Shown here: positions 1 through 8,572 of the stretch, piece by piece | How positions within the stretch are numbered: position 1 is the stretch's first letter | Layout: the number at the start of each line of letters is the position of its first letter | Origin: Clostridiales bacterium | GTDB taxonomy: Bacteria > Bacillota > Clostridia > Peptostreptococcales > Anaerovoracaceae | DNA length: 64,000 nucleotides | Direction: 5' to 3' | Assembly (NCBI GenBank): GCA_015243575.1 | Contig: CP042469.1 | Coordinates: 3,004,929 to 3,068,928 of the forward strand | Notes under the pieces: generated by a model | Seen by the model: only the letters and a program-made list of their open reading frames with translations | Told to the model about the DNA's origin: nothing | The model's database searches: none | Made by a program: the position numbers and the translations under genes

Positions 1-771
1 TGCTCTTCCCATCGCTTGGGCAAGCTTTACGATGCGTTCCACCAGCATTGCATTAGTGGCTGGAATCCCCTTTTCATATTCCACCACGTCCTCTAGACCG
101 GTTCTCACATGGCCGCCCATGGCAATAGCCATAGCAGCAAGTTGTACGTGAGGCCTGCCAACGCCAGTCAGCGTCCAAGTCGAGCCTTCCGGAAGGCTGT
201 CTGCCAAAAACATGAGGTTTTTCGGACTTCCTTCCACGGAGCCGGGAACATTCATTACCAGGTTAAAGTGCAGCGGCCCGACCAAAATTCCTTTTTTCAG
301 CAGGCGTTTTGCATTGGAAATCATTGCAAGATCAAATACCTCAATTTCCGGCTTGATGCCATTATCTCTCATTTTTATGGCCAGAGCTTCGATCAGATCA
401 GGAGAATTCCCATTAATGCTTCCTGGAAAGTTGGAAGACCCCGTGGCAAGGCTGGCCATTTGGGCGTTCAAATCCAGCATCTGACCTCGCCATTCCACGG
501 TATTCTCACCGCCTCTGGCTCCCGTTGACAATTGGCGGATCACATCGACCCTTTCCTGATCCAGCAGGTTCAAAACCTGCTGGAAAATGGCTCTGTCACT
601 GGTAGGCATCTGATTTTCATCTCTGACATGAATATGCGCCACAGACGCACCGAGCACGGCGCATTGTTTTATGTTATCGACAATTTCCCTCGCTGTTACC
701 GGGGTATGGGGATTCATTGCCTTTGTCGGCACGTTTCCGGTATGAGCAACCGTTACGATCAATTTCTCCAT
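1..771 (-). CDS. beta-keto acid cleavage enzyme (BKACE, DUF849), 3' end outside window
   Basis: Enzymes of this family cleave a beta-keto acid with acetyl-CoA to give acetoacetate and a new CoA ester; Kce of lysine fermentation is the best known. The frame is open from ATG at 771 to base 1 (257 residues), so only the C-terminus is missing. Visible family marks are the zinc-binding HIHVRD motif near residue 46 and GLEDVVEYEKG in the C-terminal half. The protein opens MEKLIVTVAHTGNVPTK. It lies downstream of a class III aminotransferase and a symporter on the same strand, which suggests amino acid breakdown. Without neighbouring kal or kdd genes in view, lysine is only one possible substrate; BKACE enzymes differ widely in specificity. 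Confidence 0.88.
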   Translation of the reverse strand, partial: MEKLIVTVAHTGNVPTKAMNPHTPVTAREIVDNIKQCAVLGASVAHIHVRDENQMPTSDRAIFQQVLNLLDQERVDVIRQLSTGARGGENTVEWRGQMLDLNAQMASLATGSSNFPGSINGNSPDLIEALAIKMRDNGIKPEIEVFDLAMISNAKRLLKKGILVGPLHFNLVMNVPGSVEGSPKNLMFLADSLPEGSTWTLTGVGRPHVQLAAMAIAMGGHVRTGLEDVVEYEKGIPATNAMLVERIVKLAQAMGRA

Positions 772-843
772 TTTAAACTCCTTTTTCATTTTCAACAGGG
801 CTTCCCGCTTGTTCGAAAAGACCAGATCCAGACCCCAAGGTCA

Positions 844-2205
844 TTATAGGATCTCTTCGCAGGTTTTTTTAATTGCGCCTTCCAGAGCTGCAAACAATTC
901 ATCCGTTTCCTCCCTGCTGATGTTGATCGGAGGAGTGATCTGCATATGGTCACCTCTAAATCCGTCTGCGGAACCACCTCCGGGGTAGGGAGAGATTCCC
1001 AGTTCTAAACAATGGTTGTTAACGATGGTATTTACCTTTTCCGATGGCTCGAAAGGCTGCTTTGTCTTCTGATCCTTTACAAATTCGATTCCTATCATCA
1101 GCCCTTTCCCTCGGATGTCTCCCACTATGGGATATCTGTAGAGCTCCTGAAGCCTCTTCATCAGATACTCACCCTGCGCCTCGCAATGATCCACAAAACG
1201 TTCCCGCTCCATGATTTCCAGAACCTTCAGCGAGATTCCAGCCGAAAGTGGATTCCCAGCATAGGTATGACCGTGGTGAAAACTGCCGGAGCCATTCACC
1301 ATGATGGTACGGAACACTTCATCGTTTGCAATTGCGGCTCCGATGGGTGTATATCCGCAGCTCATTCCTTTTGCTGTGCAGATAATATCTGGAATTGCAT
1401 TGCCGAAATGCTCGATTGCCATCTTCTTTCCGGTTCTTCCAAAGCCAGCCATCACCTCATCGTCGATCCACAAAACGTCATACTTGGAGCAGATTTCTCT
1501 GACCATCTTAAAGTAAACGGGAGCAGGATGAACACCTGGAGCGGCAGACCCAACAACAGGCTCACTGATGAACGCCATGATATTTTCAGGACCTTGCTTC
1601 AGGATTTCATCCTCCAATGCCTGTGCGCACCGGATACTGGTCTGCTCCAAGGTCTCACAGCCCCATTGGTTACGATAGTGATAGAACTGCGGAATTTTGG
1701 GAAATTGAGCCAGCATCGGATCGTACATCTTTTTTCTGCCTGTGATACCGGTAATTGCAAGTGCTCCCAAGGTATTCCCATGGAAGGAAGTCCATTTTGA
1801 AATTACCTTCCATTTAGACGTCTTCCCCCCATCCCGTTCCACATAATACTGTCTTGCCAGCTTAATGGCAGCTTCCGTAGCCTCTGAGCCGCCAGAAACA
1901 AAATATACGTGGTTCAGGTCTCCCGGAGTCCATTGACATACTTTGCGGGCGCATTCTTCTATGGTGTCCACCGTCCAGCGAGATAAATGGGTGAATGCAA
2001 TCCGCGACATCAGCTCCTTGGTATACTCGGCAATCTCGCTGTTTCCGTGTCCGATATTGGCTACCGCAGATCCCGAGCAGGCATCCAGATAACGTTTCCC
2101 GTCTTCTCCATACAGATATACTCCTTCACCCTTCACAATTCTGGGATAGGACCAGTTTTGATTCCTGTAAAAGACATTATTGTTTGGTGCTTTGTTTAAA
2201 CTCAT
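844..2205 (-). CDS. class III PLP-dependent aminotransferase
   Basis: Fold-type I aminotransferase of 453 residues that would move an amino group from an omega- or beta-amino compound to a keto acid. Seen: GSEATEAAIKLAR for cofactor phosphate binding, the SFHGNT motif, DDEVMAGFGRTG with the Asp that contacts the pyridine nitrogen, and the Schiff-base Lys in CTAKGMSCGYTP. SD GGAGAGG sits just before the ATG. Its downstream neighbour is a BKACE gene and its upstream neighbour a cation-coupled symporter, so the three probably import an amino acid, remove its amino group and cleave the keto acid. The substrate cannot be told from sequence; family members include beta-alanine:pyruvate and diamine aminotransferases. 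Confidence 0.9.
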   Translation of the reverse strand: MSLNKAPNNNVFYRNQNWSYPRIVKGEGVYLYGEDGKRYLDACSGSAVANIGHGNSEIAEYTKELMSRIAFTHLSRWTVDTIEECARKVCQWTPGDLNHVYFVSGGSEATEAAIKLARQYYVERDGGKTSKWKVISKWTSFHGNTLGALAITGITGRKKMYDPMLAQFPKIPQFYHYRNQWGCETLEQTSIRCAQALEDEILKQGPENIMAFISEPVVGSAAPGVHPAPVYFKMVREICSKYDVLWIDDEVMAGFGRTGKKMAIEHFGNAIPDIICTAKGMSCGYTPIGAAIANDEVFRTIMVNGSGSFHHGHTYAGNPLSAGISLKVLEIMERERFVDHCEAQGEYLMKRLQELYRYPIVGDIRGKGLMIGIEFVKDQKTKQPFEPSEKVNTIVNNHCLELGISPYPGGGSADGFRGDHMQITPPINISREETDELFAALEGAIKKTCEEIL

Positions 2206-2290
2206 TTGATTTCCTCTCCATTATTATGTTTTCACATGCTGCATACGGTTTTCATTTCTTTGAATTGATCAGGCTTTTGGAATTCCTTGA

Positions 2291-3637
2291 TCAACAGGCT
2301 TCCGACAACAGTCCGTCCTCTGCATCAATCTTCGCATCAAATTCAGCCATTTCTGCCGGAGTCATTTTAGCCGCTGCCGCCAGCTGCTCCCGATCCAATT
2401 CTCCCTGAATGGATGCGATACAAAGAGCCGTCACAATATCCCCGGTAGCATTGGTGGAGGTATGGGCCTGGTCTACGATCCGATAGATTCCAGCAACCAG
2501 CGCGATGGCATCAAGGGGAAATCCCAAAGAAGTCAGCAAGGTGGTGCTGATTACCAGACCAATTTGGGGTGTTGCTGCGCAGCCCACGCTGAGCAATGTA
2601 GCAGTTCCAGCGGCCAGAATCTGCTGACTGATGGGTAGGTCGATTCCGTAAAGCTGTGCTGCGAACAGTACGATGATTGCGAAATAAATACAGGTACCGT
2701 TCATGTTGGCTGTAGCGCCTAAAGGCAGTACAAAGTTGGAGATTTCTTTCGGCACTCCGAGCCTCGGCGCCACCTTCATCGATCGAGGCAATGCTGCATT
2801 GGTAGTACAGGCGCTGAATGCCAAAAGCCATGGCTCGAAGGCATGCTTCCAGAAGGTACGGATATTCACCTTTGCAATAAAAGTCAGGAAGAGACCGTAT
2901 ACACCCGCAACCATGATAAAGTTTGCCAGATAATCTACAGCAATAAACTTCAGTACCGGCCCGAAGATCTCCACACCGTAAGTGCCAAGAGCCACTGCCA
3001 TCAATCCAAATACACCGAAAGGAATAATTCCGAGAATAAAGGTAATCATTCGGAACATCGCATCTGCCAATGTCTTGATGCCCTTTGCAACAGGTGCAGC
3101 CTTCTCACCTATGGCGATGAGCGCAAGGCCTAAAAATAAGGCGAAGACAATGATAGGAAGCATGTCGCCTGCTGACAGAGATGCAAAAGGATTGGTTGGT
3201 ATCATATTTAATATTGTTTCATAAGGTCCGCTGATCTGATTAACAGTGATATTGCTTTCTATCTCCCCAATCTGTATTCCTCGGCCCGGTTGAATAATAT
3301 TGACAAGAATCAGACCGATGCTCGCCGCAATCATTCCGCTTGCCAGAAAAAAAGCAATCGTTTTCAGCCCAATGGTTCGAAGCTTTTTGATATCTCCCAG
3401 CGAAACGGCTGCGTCAATAATGCAGAACAGCACCAGTGGCACGACCACCATTCTGATCAGGCGGATGAATAGATTTCCCAGAAACGATAAAAAGGGAAAG
3501 ATATAAGCAGCAATGATTTCATTGTTGGCTCCACCAAGAAAATTGAGGATATACCCGACGATAATTCCTCCGATCAAGCCAATAAAAATTTTTTTTACCA
3601 GGGACATTTTCTTTTTCCCCGCTGTGGGTAAAACCAT
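2291..3637 (-). CDS. dicarboxylate/amino acid:cation symporter (DAACS family)
   Basis: Membrane carrier of 448 residues from the GltP/DctA/SstT family, using a Na+ or H+ gradient for uptake. Hydrophobic segments run throughout; the substrate-site region is recognisable in the serine-rich stretch with GATANMNGTC and in the late QAHTSTNATGD segment. An upstream in-frame ATG at 3655 is rejected because it lies on the SD itself (AAAGGAG); the ATG at 3637 is correctly spaced. Likely substrate is the amino acid or dicarboxylate used by the aminotransferase/BKACE pair downstream. A palindrome resembling a catabolite-response element lies 34 bp upstream. Confidence 0.9.
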   Translation of the reverse strand: MVLPTAGKKKMSLVKKIFIGLIGGIIVGYILNFLGGANNEIIAAYIFPFLSFLGNLFIRLIRMVVVPLVLFCIIDAAVSLGDIKKLRTIGLKTIAFFLASGMIAASIGLILVNIIQPGRGIQIGEIESNITVNQISGPYETILNMIPTNPFASLSAGDMLPIIVFALFLGLALIAIGEKAAPVAKGIKTLADAMFRMITFILGIIPFGVFGLMAVALGTYGVEIFGPVLKFIAVDYLANFIMVAGVYGLFLTFIAKVNIRTFWKHAFEPWLLAFSACTTNAALPRSMKVAPRLGVPKEISNFVLPLGATANMNGTCIYFAIIVLFAAQLYGIDLPISQQILAAGTATLLSVGCAATPQIGLVISTTLLTSLGFPLDAIALVAGIYRIVDQAHTSTNATGDIVTALCIASIQGELDREQLAAAAKMTPAEMAEFDAKIDAEDGLLSEAC

Positions 3638-3670
3638 ATTTTGTTCTCCTTTCATAATGTTAATAATCTA

Positions 3671-3686
3671 TTTAAGCGCTTAAATT
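3671..3686. promoter_or_regulatory. cre-like palindrome upstream of symporter
   Basis: Perfect 16-bp palindrome ATTTAAGCGCTTAAAT. It fits 12 of 14 positions of the Gram-positive CcpA consensus TGWAARCGYTWNCW and also has the AAGCGCTT core of LacI-family operators. It lies in the leader or promoter of the symporter gene, where it would act as a block. Which regulator binds is unknown. Confidence 0.5.
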
Positions 3687-3857
3687 AACTCTTATAGGCA
3701 GCCATTTGCTGCTTTCTCCTTTTTGCATCATCGGGAAATGAAAAAATCCAGGAAAATGCAAATTCGCCGAAAGCGTTGCTTGCATCTCACTGGATTCTAA
3801 TCCTTTATAAAGAAACGGGATCGTTCCTTTCACGATTAAAGCAGTTCTCATGATTCT

Positions 3858-3985
3858 GTTTTTCGATTTTAATCTTTGCGTGTATGTTCTTTGATCTATG
3901 CGCATTATGTATTTTGATCTTTGCGCGTTATGTTATCTGTTCTCTGCGCAATTACTCTGTTTTTCGATCTCTTCGCCATTGTACA
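3858..3985. repeat. degenerate ~23-bp direct repeats
   Basis: On the minus strand three to four copies of a unit close to TGCGCAAAGATCAAAATACAT follow each other at about 23-bp spacing, with the best copies near 3878-3945. They begin in the last codons of the DUF3870 gene and continue into the spacer. The rest of the 3656-3951 gap holds the cre-like palindrome and no convincing gene. They could be stacked protein-binding sites or relics of slippage. Confidence 0.45.
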
Positions 3986-4293
3986 TATTTCTCATAGATT
4001 AGCTTTAAGGTCACACAGATCGCTTTTTGCGATGCGCCGTGATATCTCTTCTTAATTTTTGCGATCAATGGTTCAATGGAATCCTGGTTCAGATTGTATC
4101 CCAAGATGATCTGTTTTAAAAAATTTCTTGCCTCATCCGTCAGAAGCGTAACGGAAGCGTCTTCAATTTCACCGGTATCCACATTGATCACCAGCCCAAT
4201 GTCGATGGCTTTGTATATCTCAGCGGAAGGCATTTCCGATGGAAGCTTGGAATAAGCGCTGAGATAGATGCTGTTTTCACTGTATTGTTTCAT
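3952..4293 (-). CDS. DUF3870-like protein
   Basis: Small soluble protein of 113 residues with no known biochemical role. Recognised by its N-terminal strand ending SAYSKLP, followed by IGLVINVDTGEIEDAS, TLLTDEARNFLK and KRYHGASQKAICV, which match the DUF3870 pattern as I know it. The first ATG at 4314 has no SD; the ATG at 4293 is preceded by GGAG at good spacing and starts MKQYSENSIYL. Such proteins often occur beside amino acid and organic acid degradation genes, which suits this position upstream of the symporter. Function unknown. Confidence 0.72.
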   Translation of the reverse strand: MKQYSENSIYLSAYSKLPSEMPSAEIYKAIDIGLVINVDTGEIEDASVTLLTDEARNFLKQIILGYNLNQDSIEPLIAKIKKRYHGASQKAICVTLKLIYEKYVQWRRDRKTE

Positions 4294-4583
4294 CGTATTC
4301 TCCGGGTATTTCATTTTTTATTCCGTCAGTAACACGTTCGGAATATTGCTCCATATAACAAAAAAACAAACATAAAAACACTTGCATATTTATGTTTGCT
4401 AGGTTTTGTCTGCTTATTCATTTATCATCTCTGATCATGACACAAACAAAGTAACAATTCGTTCATTCACTTTTACGTGATTATCATAGCATAGGAGGAT
4501 TTCAAAAAGCAACACTTTTTTAATTTTTCTGAAAATTTTACCGCTATCGGTTCTAACCGCCCTCGGTTCGTACCAGAGGAGAG

Positions 4584-4621
4584 AAAAACCCGCCGCAGAC
4601 TTCTGGCCGGCGACGGGTTTT
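4584..4621 (-). terminator. rho-independent terminator of the aco operon
   Basis: Read on the minus strand, AAAACCCGTCGCC pairs with GCGGCGGGTTTTT around an 11-13 nt loop and ends in a T run. It lies about 40 bp after the acoL stop. The remaining spacer 4315-4583 is AT-rich and shows no gene. Confidence 0.82.
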
Positions 4622-4658
4622 CGGATCACGGAGGGTTTCATCCATGATTCATCTATGA

Positions 4659-6047
4659 TCATCCTTGATTGATATAGTGTATTGCCCGGTTCTCTGCAGC
4701 AAGGGCAGCCTCGCGTACAGCCTCGCTAAGAGTAGGATGGGCATGTATTGTTGTAATCAACTCATTGAGGGTTGCCTCCAAGCGGATGGCAAGCGCCCCC
4801 TCGGCAATCAAATCTGTAGCACGTGGTCCCAGAATATGAACACCCAAAACCTCTTGGTATTTGGCATCAGCGATGACTTTGATCATTCCTTCTCCGCCAT
4901 TCATAATCAGTGCCTTTCCGTTGGCGGCAAGTGGAAATCTTCCCACAATATAATCAAGGTTCAGTGCCTTTGCCTTTTCCTCCGTCAGACCCACAGCAGC
5001 AAATTCCGGCTCCGTATAGACACAGGAGGGATTGGTCTGTTCAAGATATGCTCCCGGTTGATGCCCTGCAGCATGCTCTGCCGCCAGTTCTCCCTGAGCA
5101 GATGCGATATGAGCGAGCATAATCGGACTGGCACAATCTCCTACAGCGTAAACATCAGGGCAGGAAGTTTGCATATATTCGTTGATCTTGATTCTGCCGC
5201 GTTCTGAAGCGATACTGACCCGATCCAATCCTAGAGCCTCTGTATCAGGACGTCTGCCTACACAAATCAGAACGTTATCTCCTGTAATGATCTCTTGGCT
5301 TTCTTTGGTCTCAACCTTTACGTCTGCTGCTTCTTCCCTGCCCTCTATGGAAATCACCTTGGTAGCCGTGAGGATCTTGATCCCCTTTCGCTCCAGGTTC
5401 TTTCTCACCATCTGAGTCAACTCTCCATCCATCATCGGAAGAATCTCAGGCATCATTTCCACGATGGTAATTTTCGTTCCAAAGGAGGCATATGCTGTAG
5501 CCAGTTCGACCCCTATGACTCCTCCTCCAATAATGACCATTGACGAAGGAACTTCTTGCAGGGCCAAGGCTCCGGTGCTGTCGATGCATCTGGGGTGCAT
5601 CGCTCCCGGAATGGGCGGTGCAGATGGAAGGGAACCGGACGCAATGATGATCTTATCAAAGGCTTCTTCCCGCGCTCCTTTTTCTGTAACGATTCTCAGT
5701 AAATTAGTTTTCAGAAAAGAAGCCGTCCCCTGTATCACTCTGATTTTGTTGGCTTTCATCAGACCGCCCACACCGGAGACCAGACGATTTACCACCTTCG
5801 CTTTGTGGTTCTGGGTTTTGGAAAAATCAAGCTTTGCCTCAGCAATGATTCCGGCCTCAGCACCGTTTCTGATTTCATCCAGTAGACCCGCACTGTGAAG
5901 CAGTGCTTTCGTTGGGATGCAGCCCACATTCAAGCAGGTGCCGCCCAGTTTATTTTTTTCAATCAGCGTTACCTCAGCGCCGAGCTGGGCGGCTCGAATT
6001 GCCGCCACATACCCGCCGGGGCCGCCTCCGATTACTGCAATTTTCAT
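4659..6047 (-). CDS. acoL: dihydrolipoyl dehydrogenase (E3) of the acetoin dehydrogenase complex
   Basis: Cytoplasmic FAD enzyme (462 residues) that reoxidises the lipoyl arm of AcoC and reduces NAD+. Seen: N-terminal FAD fold IGGGPGGYVAA, redox disulfide GGTCLNVGCIPTK (Cys38/Cys43), a second nucleotide fold IIGGGVIGVELA, the FAD motif YAVGDC and the C-terminal catalytic HAHPTLSEAV. Last gene of the aco operon, followed by a strong terminator. Its SD AGGAGG lies in a 22-bp tandem duplication that also copies the ATG out of frame. Confidence 0.94.
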   Translation of the reverse strand: MKIAVIGGGPGGYVAAIRAAQLGAEVTLIEKNKLGGTCLNVGCIPTKALLHSAGLLDEIRNGAEAGIIAEAKLDFSKTQNHKAKVVNRLVSGVGGLMKANKIRVIQGTASFLKTNLLRIVTEKGAREEAFDKIIIASGSLPSAPPIPGAMHPRCIDSTGALALQEVPSSMVIIGGGVIGVELATAYASFGTKITIVEMMPEILPMMDGELTQMVRKNLERKGIKILTATKVISIEGREEAADVKVETKESQEIITGDNVLICVGRRPDTEALGLDRVSIASERGRIKINEYMQTSCPDVYAVGDCASPIMLAHIASAQGELAAEHAAGHQPGAYLEQTNPSCVYTEPEFAAVGLTEEKAKALNLDYIVGRFPLAANGKALIMNGGEGMIKVIADAKYQEVLGVHILGPRATDLIAEGALAIRLEATLNELITTIHAHPTLSEAVREAALAAENRAIHYINQG

Positions 6048-6088
6048 TTGATCCTTGCCTCCTATTCATTTGATCCTTGCCTCCTAAC
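6045..6088. repeat. 22-bp tandem duplication of the acoL start region
   Basis: Two adjacent copies (6045-6066 and 6067-6088) share catttgatccttgcctccta, that is, SD plus start ATG read on the minus strand. The true acoL ATG is in the lower copy; the other ATG at 6069 is shifted by 22 bases and is out of frame. Confidence 0.9.
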
Positions 6089-6101
6089 ATCTGATCGGTG
6101 C

Positions 6102-7487
6102 CTATAACATAAGGAAATACGGATTCTCCATCTTTTTCTTCAGCCTTGCCAGGAATTGAGCGGCAACTGCTCCGTCAACAGCTCTGTGATCTGCGGTAAG
6201 AGATACCTTCATCAGCGGTTTCGCTGTAAAGCCACCATTTTCATACACCTGTGTCATCTGGATGGTATTCACACCAAGAATCGCCACCTCCGGGAGGTTG
6301 ATAATGGGGGAGAAGCTTTCAATTCCAAACATACCAAGGTTTGTAATGGTGAAGGTTCCTCCCTTCAGCGCATCCGGATCAAGCTTTCCGTTTTTTGCAT
6401 CCTCTGATAGAGAAATCAGCTCCTTTGAGATCTCTGAAACACCCTTCAAATGAGCATTCCTGATTACCGGAACCACAAGGCCATCGGGCAGCGCAACCGC
6501 AATTCCCATATTCACATAATTTTTATAGATCAGCGTTTCTCCATCCACTGAACAATTCATAAGCGGAAACTCAGGAAGCGTTCTAGCTGCAATATAGGTC
6601 AGCAAATCGGTGTAGGAAACTTTAACGTTCTCTTGTTTCAAGCCGTCCTTAATGGATTTGAGCGCAGACATATCAATACTGATATCGTATGTAACCGTCG
6701 GGCACGTGCTGTGACTTGTGCTCATTCGCCTAGCAATAACCTTGCGCATGCCGCTCATGGCAGCAGTGCGCTCTGGCTGTGCGTGTACTTGTGCATCAGA
6801 TTGAACAAAAGCCATCACATCTGCTTTTGTTGTTCTCTTGCCAGCTTCAGAGACTTCGCTGAGCCTCACTTGAAGCTCCGCAGCGATCTTCTCTGCCATC
6901 GGAGTTGATTTTTGTCGCGGTGCAGGATCTTCCGAGACCTGAGAGGAAACAGCAGAAGCAGCTTGAACTGCCGAAGCGTTCCACGCATCAGATGTCGCGT
7001 CAAACGCCTCCACATCCTTCAGCGTAATTCTTCCGTTTGGTCCAGTTCCGGGGATTTTCTCCAGATCAATACCTTTTTCTATTGCGAGCTTTTTTGCAGC
7101 GGGGGATGCGATGATACGCTCCCCTGGCACTCTGATCAATCCTTGTGCAAGATCAACTCCAGCAGGGCTGTTCAAGCCCGTGTCATCAGCCGCTGCCGTT
7201 TGCCCTTCCTCCGGTTTGGTGCTTCCTGCAAGTCCAGTGATATCTTCATCTGCACCGGCGATGATTGCAATGGGATCTAAACAAACGGCGGACGCCCCTT
7301 CCGGAACAATGATTTTCCGAAGGACACCTTCCTCTTTTGCCTCTATTTCATTGGTCAGCTTATCCGTTTCCACCTCATAGAGCAAGTCTCCCGCTTTCAC
7401 GGGATCTCCCTCTTTTTTATGCCATTTTGCTATGGTTCCTTCTGTCATTGTCAAACCCAGTTTGGGCATTACCAACACATTGGCCAC
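6102..7487 (-). CDS. acoC: dihydrolipoamide acetyltransferase (E2) of the acetoin dehydrogenase complex
   Basis: Core E2 subunit (461 residues) that takes the acetyl group from AcoAB and passes it to CoA. Domains in order: one lipoyl domain (about 1-76) with the modified Lys43 in VETDKLTNE; a linker; a peripheral-subunit binding domain (about 122-158) with ASPAAKKLAIEKGID and GRITLKDV; the catalytic domain (about 235-461) ending in the active-site ADHRAVDGA. Starts at GTG in a TAGTG overlap with the acoX stop, with SD AAGGAGG inside acoX, so translation is probably coupled. The single lipoyl domain suits Gram-positive aco systems. Confidence 0.93.
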   Translation of the reverse strand: MANVLVMPKLGLTMTEGTIAKWHKKEGDPVKAGDLLYEVETDKLTNEIEAKEEGVLRKIIVPEGASAVCLDPIAIIAGADEDITGLAGSTKPEEGQTAAADDTGLNSPAGVDLAQGLIRVPGERIIASPAAKKLAIEKGIDLEKIPGTGPNGRITLKDVEAFDATSDAWNASAVQAASAVSSQVSEDPAPRQKSTPMAEKIAAELQVRLSEVSEAGKRTTKADVMAFVQSDAQVHAQPERTAAMSGMRKVIARRMSTSHSTCPTVTYDISIDMSALKSIKDGLKQENVKVSYTDLLTYIAARTLPEFPLMNCSVDGETLIYKNYVNMGIAVALPDGLVVPVIRNAHLKGVSEISKELISLSEDAKNGKLDPDALKGGTFTITNLGMFGIESFSPIINLPEVAILGVNTIQMTQVYENGGFTAKPLMKVSLTADHRAVDGAVAAQFLARLKKKMENPYFLML

Positions 7488-8572
7488 TACGATTCCTCCT
7501 TATTCCATCCCTGCTGTCTTTCTTGTGAAAGCCGAAAACCTCCTGCATAGCAGGCCTTCTCCAGGGTCTTTTTGATGTCCACACGCAGGGGCCCCTCTCT
7601 TGTTATGCGAAAGGTCAGGAGATCTCCCTCTCTCAGCCGCAGTTCCCGTTCACCGTCGAGTGCCACCATGCAGTTTTCTTTCATCTTATATTGATAGTCT
7701 CTGTTGATCTGAAGTTTGCCATGATTTCCAATTTGGAAGGGCTGCAGAAGTCCCGCAGCCACAGGGGCCAGGACCTCCGCACTGGTTGTTCCGTTCCGGC
7801 TCCCGCCGGTTTTCCGTTCTTTGCTGAAATCAGCCTTCACCGTGTAACCGAAGTCTTCTTCTGGCGTCACGACAGTGAGACTTCCCGCAATTGCGGAAAA
7901 CCCGATACTGGCAGGATGGCATCTGGTAACCAGAATATCCCTAATTCGTTCCGTTTCCCAAATCGCTCTTGCTCCGATCCACTGACCCTCTACAATGACT
8001 GCATCAACCAAGGCAATGTCAACAAAATCTCCATTAAGATAGAGCTCTAGCCTCTTATCTCTGATGCAAATTTCCTCCAGCGCGCTTCCCTCTGCGAATC
8101 CCTTTGCCGCGAAAGCCGCCGCCATACCAACAACAGTTCCTTCTGCCATAACAGGATAGACATTGTTCGTTCCAGTTGAAATCGGAAGAATGGGCGTATT
8201 TTTTACACCCTTTGCTGCAGCCCGGCTCGTCCCGTCGCCGCCCAAAACGATGATGCAGCCAACATCCAGCTCTTCCATTTTTTTTGCTGCCATAGTGGTA
8301 TCACCGGTGCAATCTTTACACGGCAGCTCCAAAATTTCGCAGCGTGCCTTCAAAGAATGGTCCGCATTGAGATCCTGGATCACCCGCACTCCCATCTGAA
8401 AGGAGTCAGGCATAAAATAGATCTGATCTATGCCAAAACTCTGCGCTGCAAGAACGATTCGTTTCAGCATATTCACTTTTTCCTGATTGTCGATCACCGT
8501 GGCATAGGAGACCAGGCGTCGAATATCCTTCCCCGATGCTGGATTTGCAATAATTCCTATGGATTGACCCAT
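7487..8572 (-). CDS. acoX: AcoX-like NAD-kinase-fold protein of the acetoin operon
   Basis: Protein of 361 residues related to ATP-NAD kinases, with the GGDGT motif (LGGDGTSRAAAKG, about residues 110-122) and a glycine-rich N-terminus IIANPASGKD. AcoX is a regular member of acetoin operons but its biochemical role is unsettled. It sits between acoB and acoC; acoB ends one base before its partner's reading begins and acoC overlaps its stop. Its presence is the main reason for calling this 2-oxo-acid-dehydrogenase-like cluster acetoin dehydrogenase rather than pyruvate dehydrogenase. Confidence 0.87.
   Translation of the reverse strand: MGQSIGIIANPASGKDIRRLVSYATVIDNQEKVNMLKRIVLAAQSFGIDQIYFMPDSFQMGVRVIQDLNADHSLKARCEILELPCKDCTGDTTMAAKKMEELDVGCIIVLGGDGTSRAAAKGVKNTPILPISTGTNNVYPVMAEGTVVGMAAAFAAKGFAEGSALEEICIRDKRLELYLNGDFVDIALVDAVIVEGQWIGARAIWETERIRDILVTRCHPASIGFSAIAGSLTVVTPEEDFGYTVKADFSKERKTGGSRNGTTSAEVLAPVAAGLLQPFQIGNHGKLQINRDYQYKMKENCMVALDGERELRLREGDLLTFRITREGPLRVDIKKTLEKACYAGGFRLSQERQQGWNKEES

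Noticed and set aside
3672-3905. 77-codon minus frame
   Set aside because: No SD, low-complexity repeats cover its N-terminus, and no family resemblance.
4435-4662. 75-codon minus frame overlapping the aco terminator
   Set aside because: It contains the terminator hairpin and overlaps the acoL end; composition is not coding-like.
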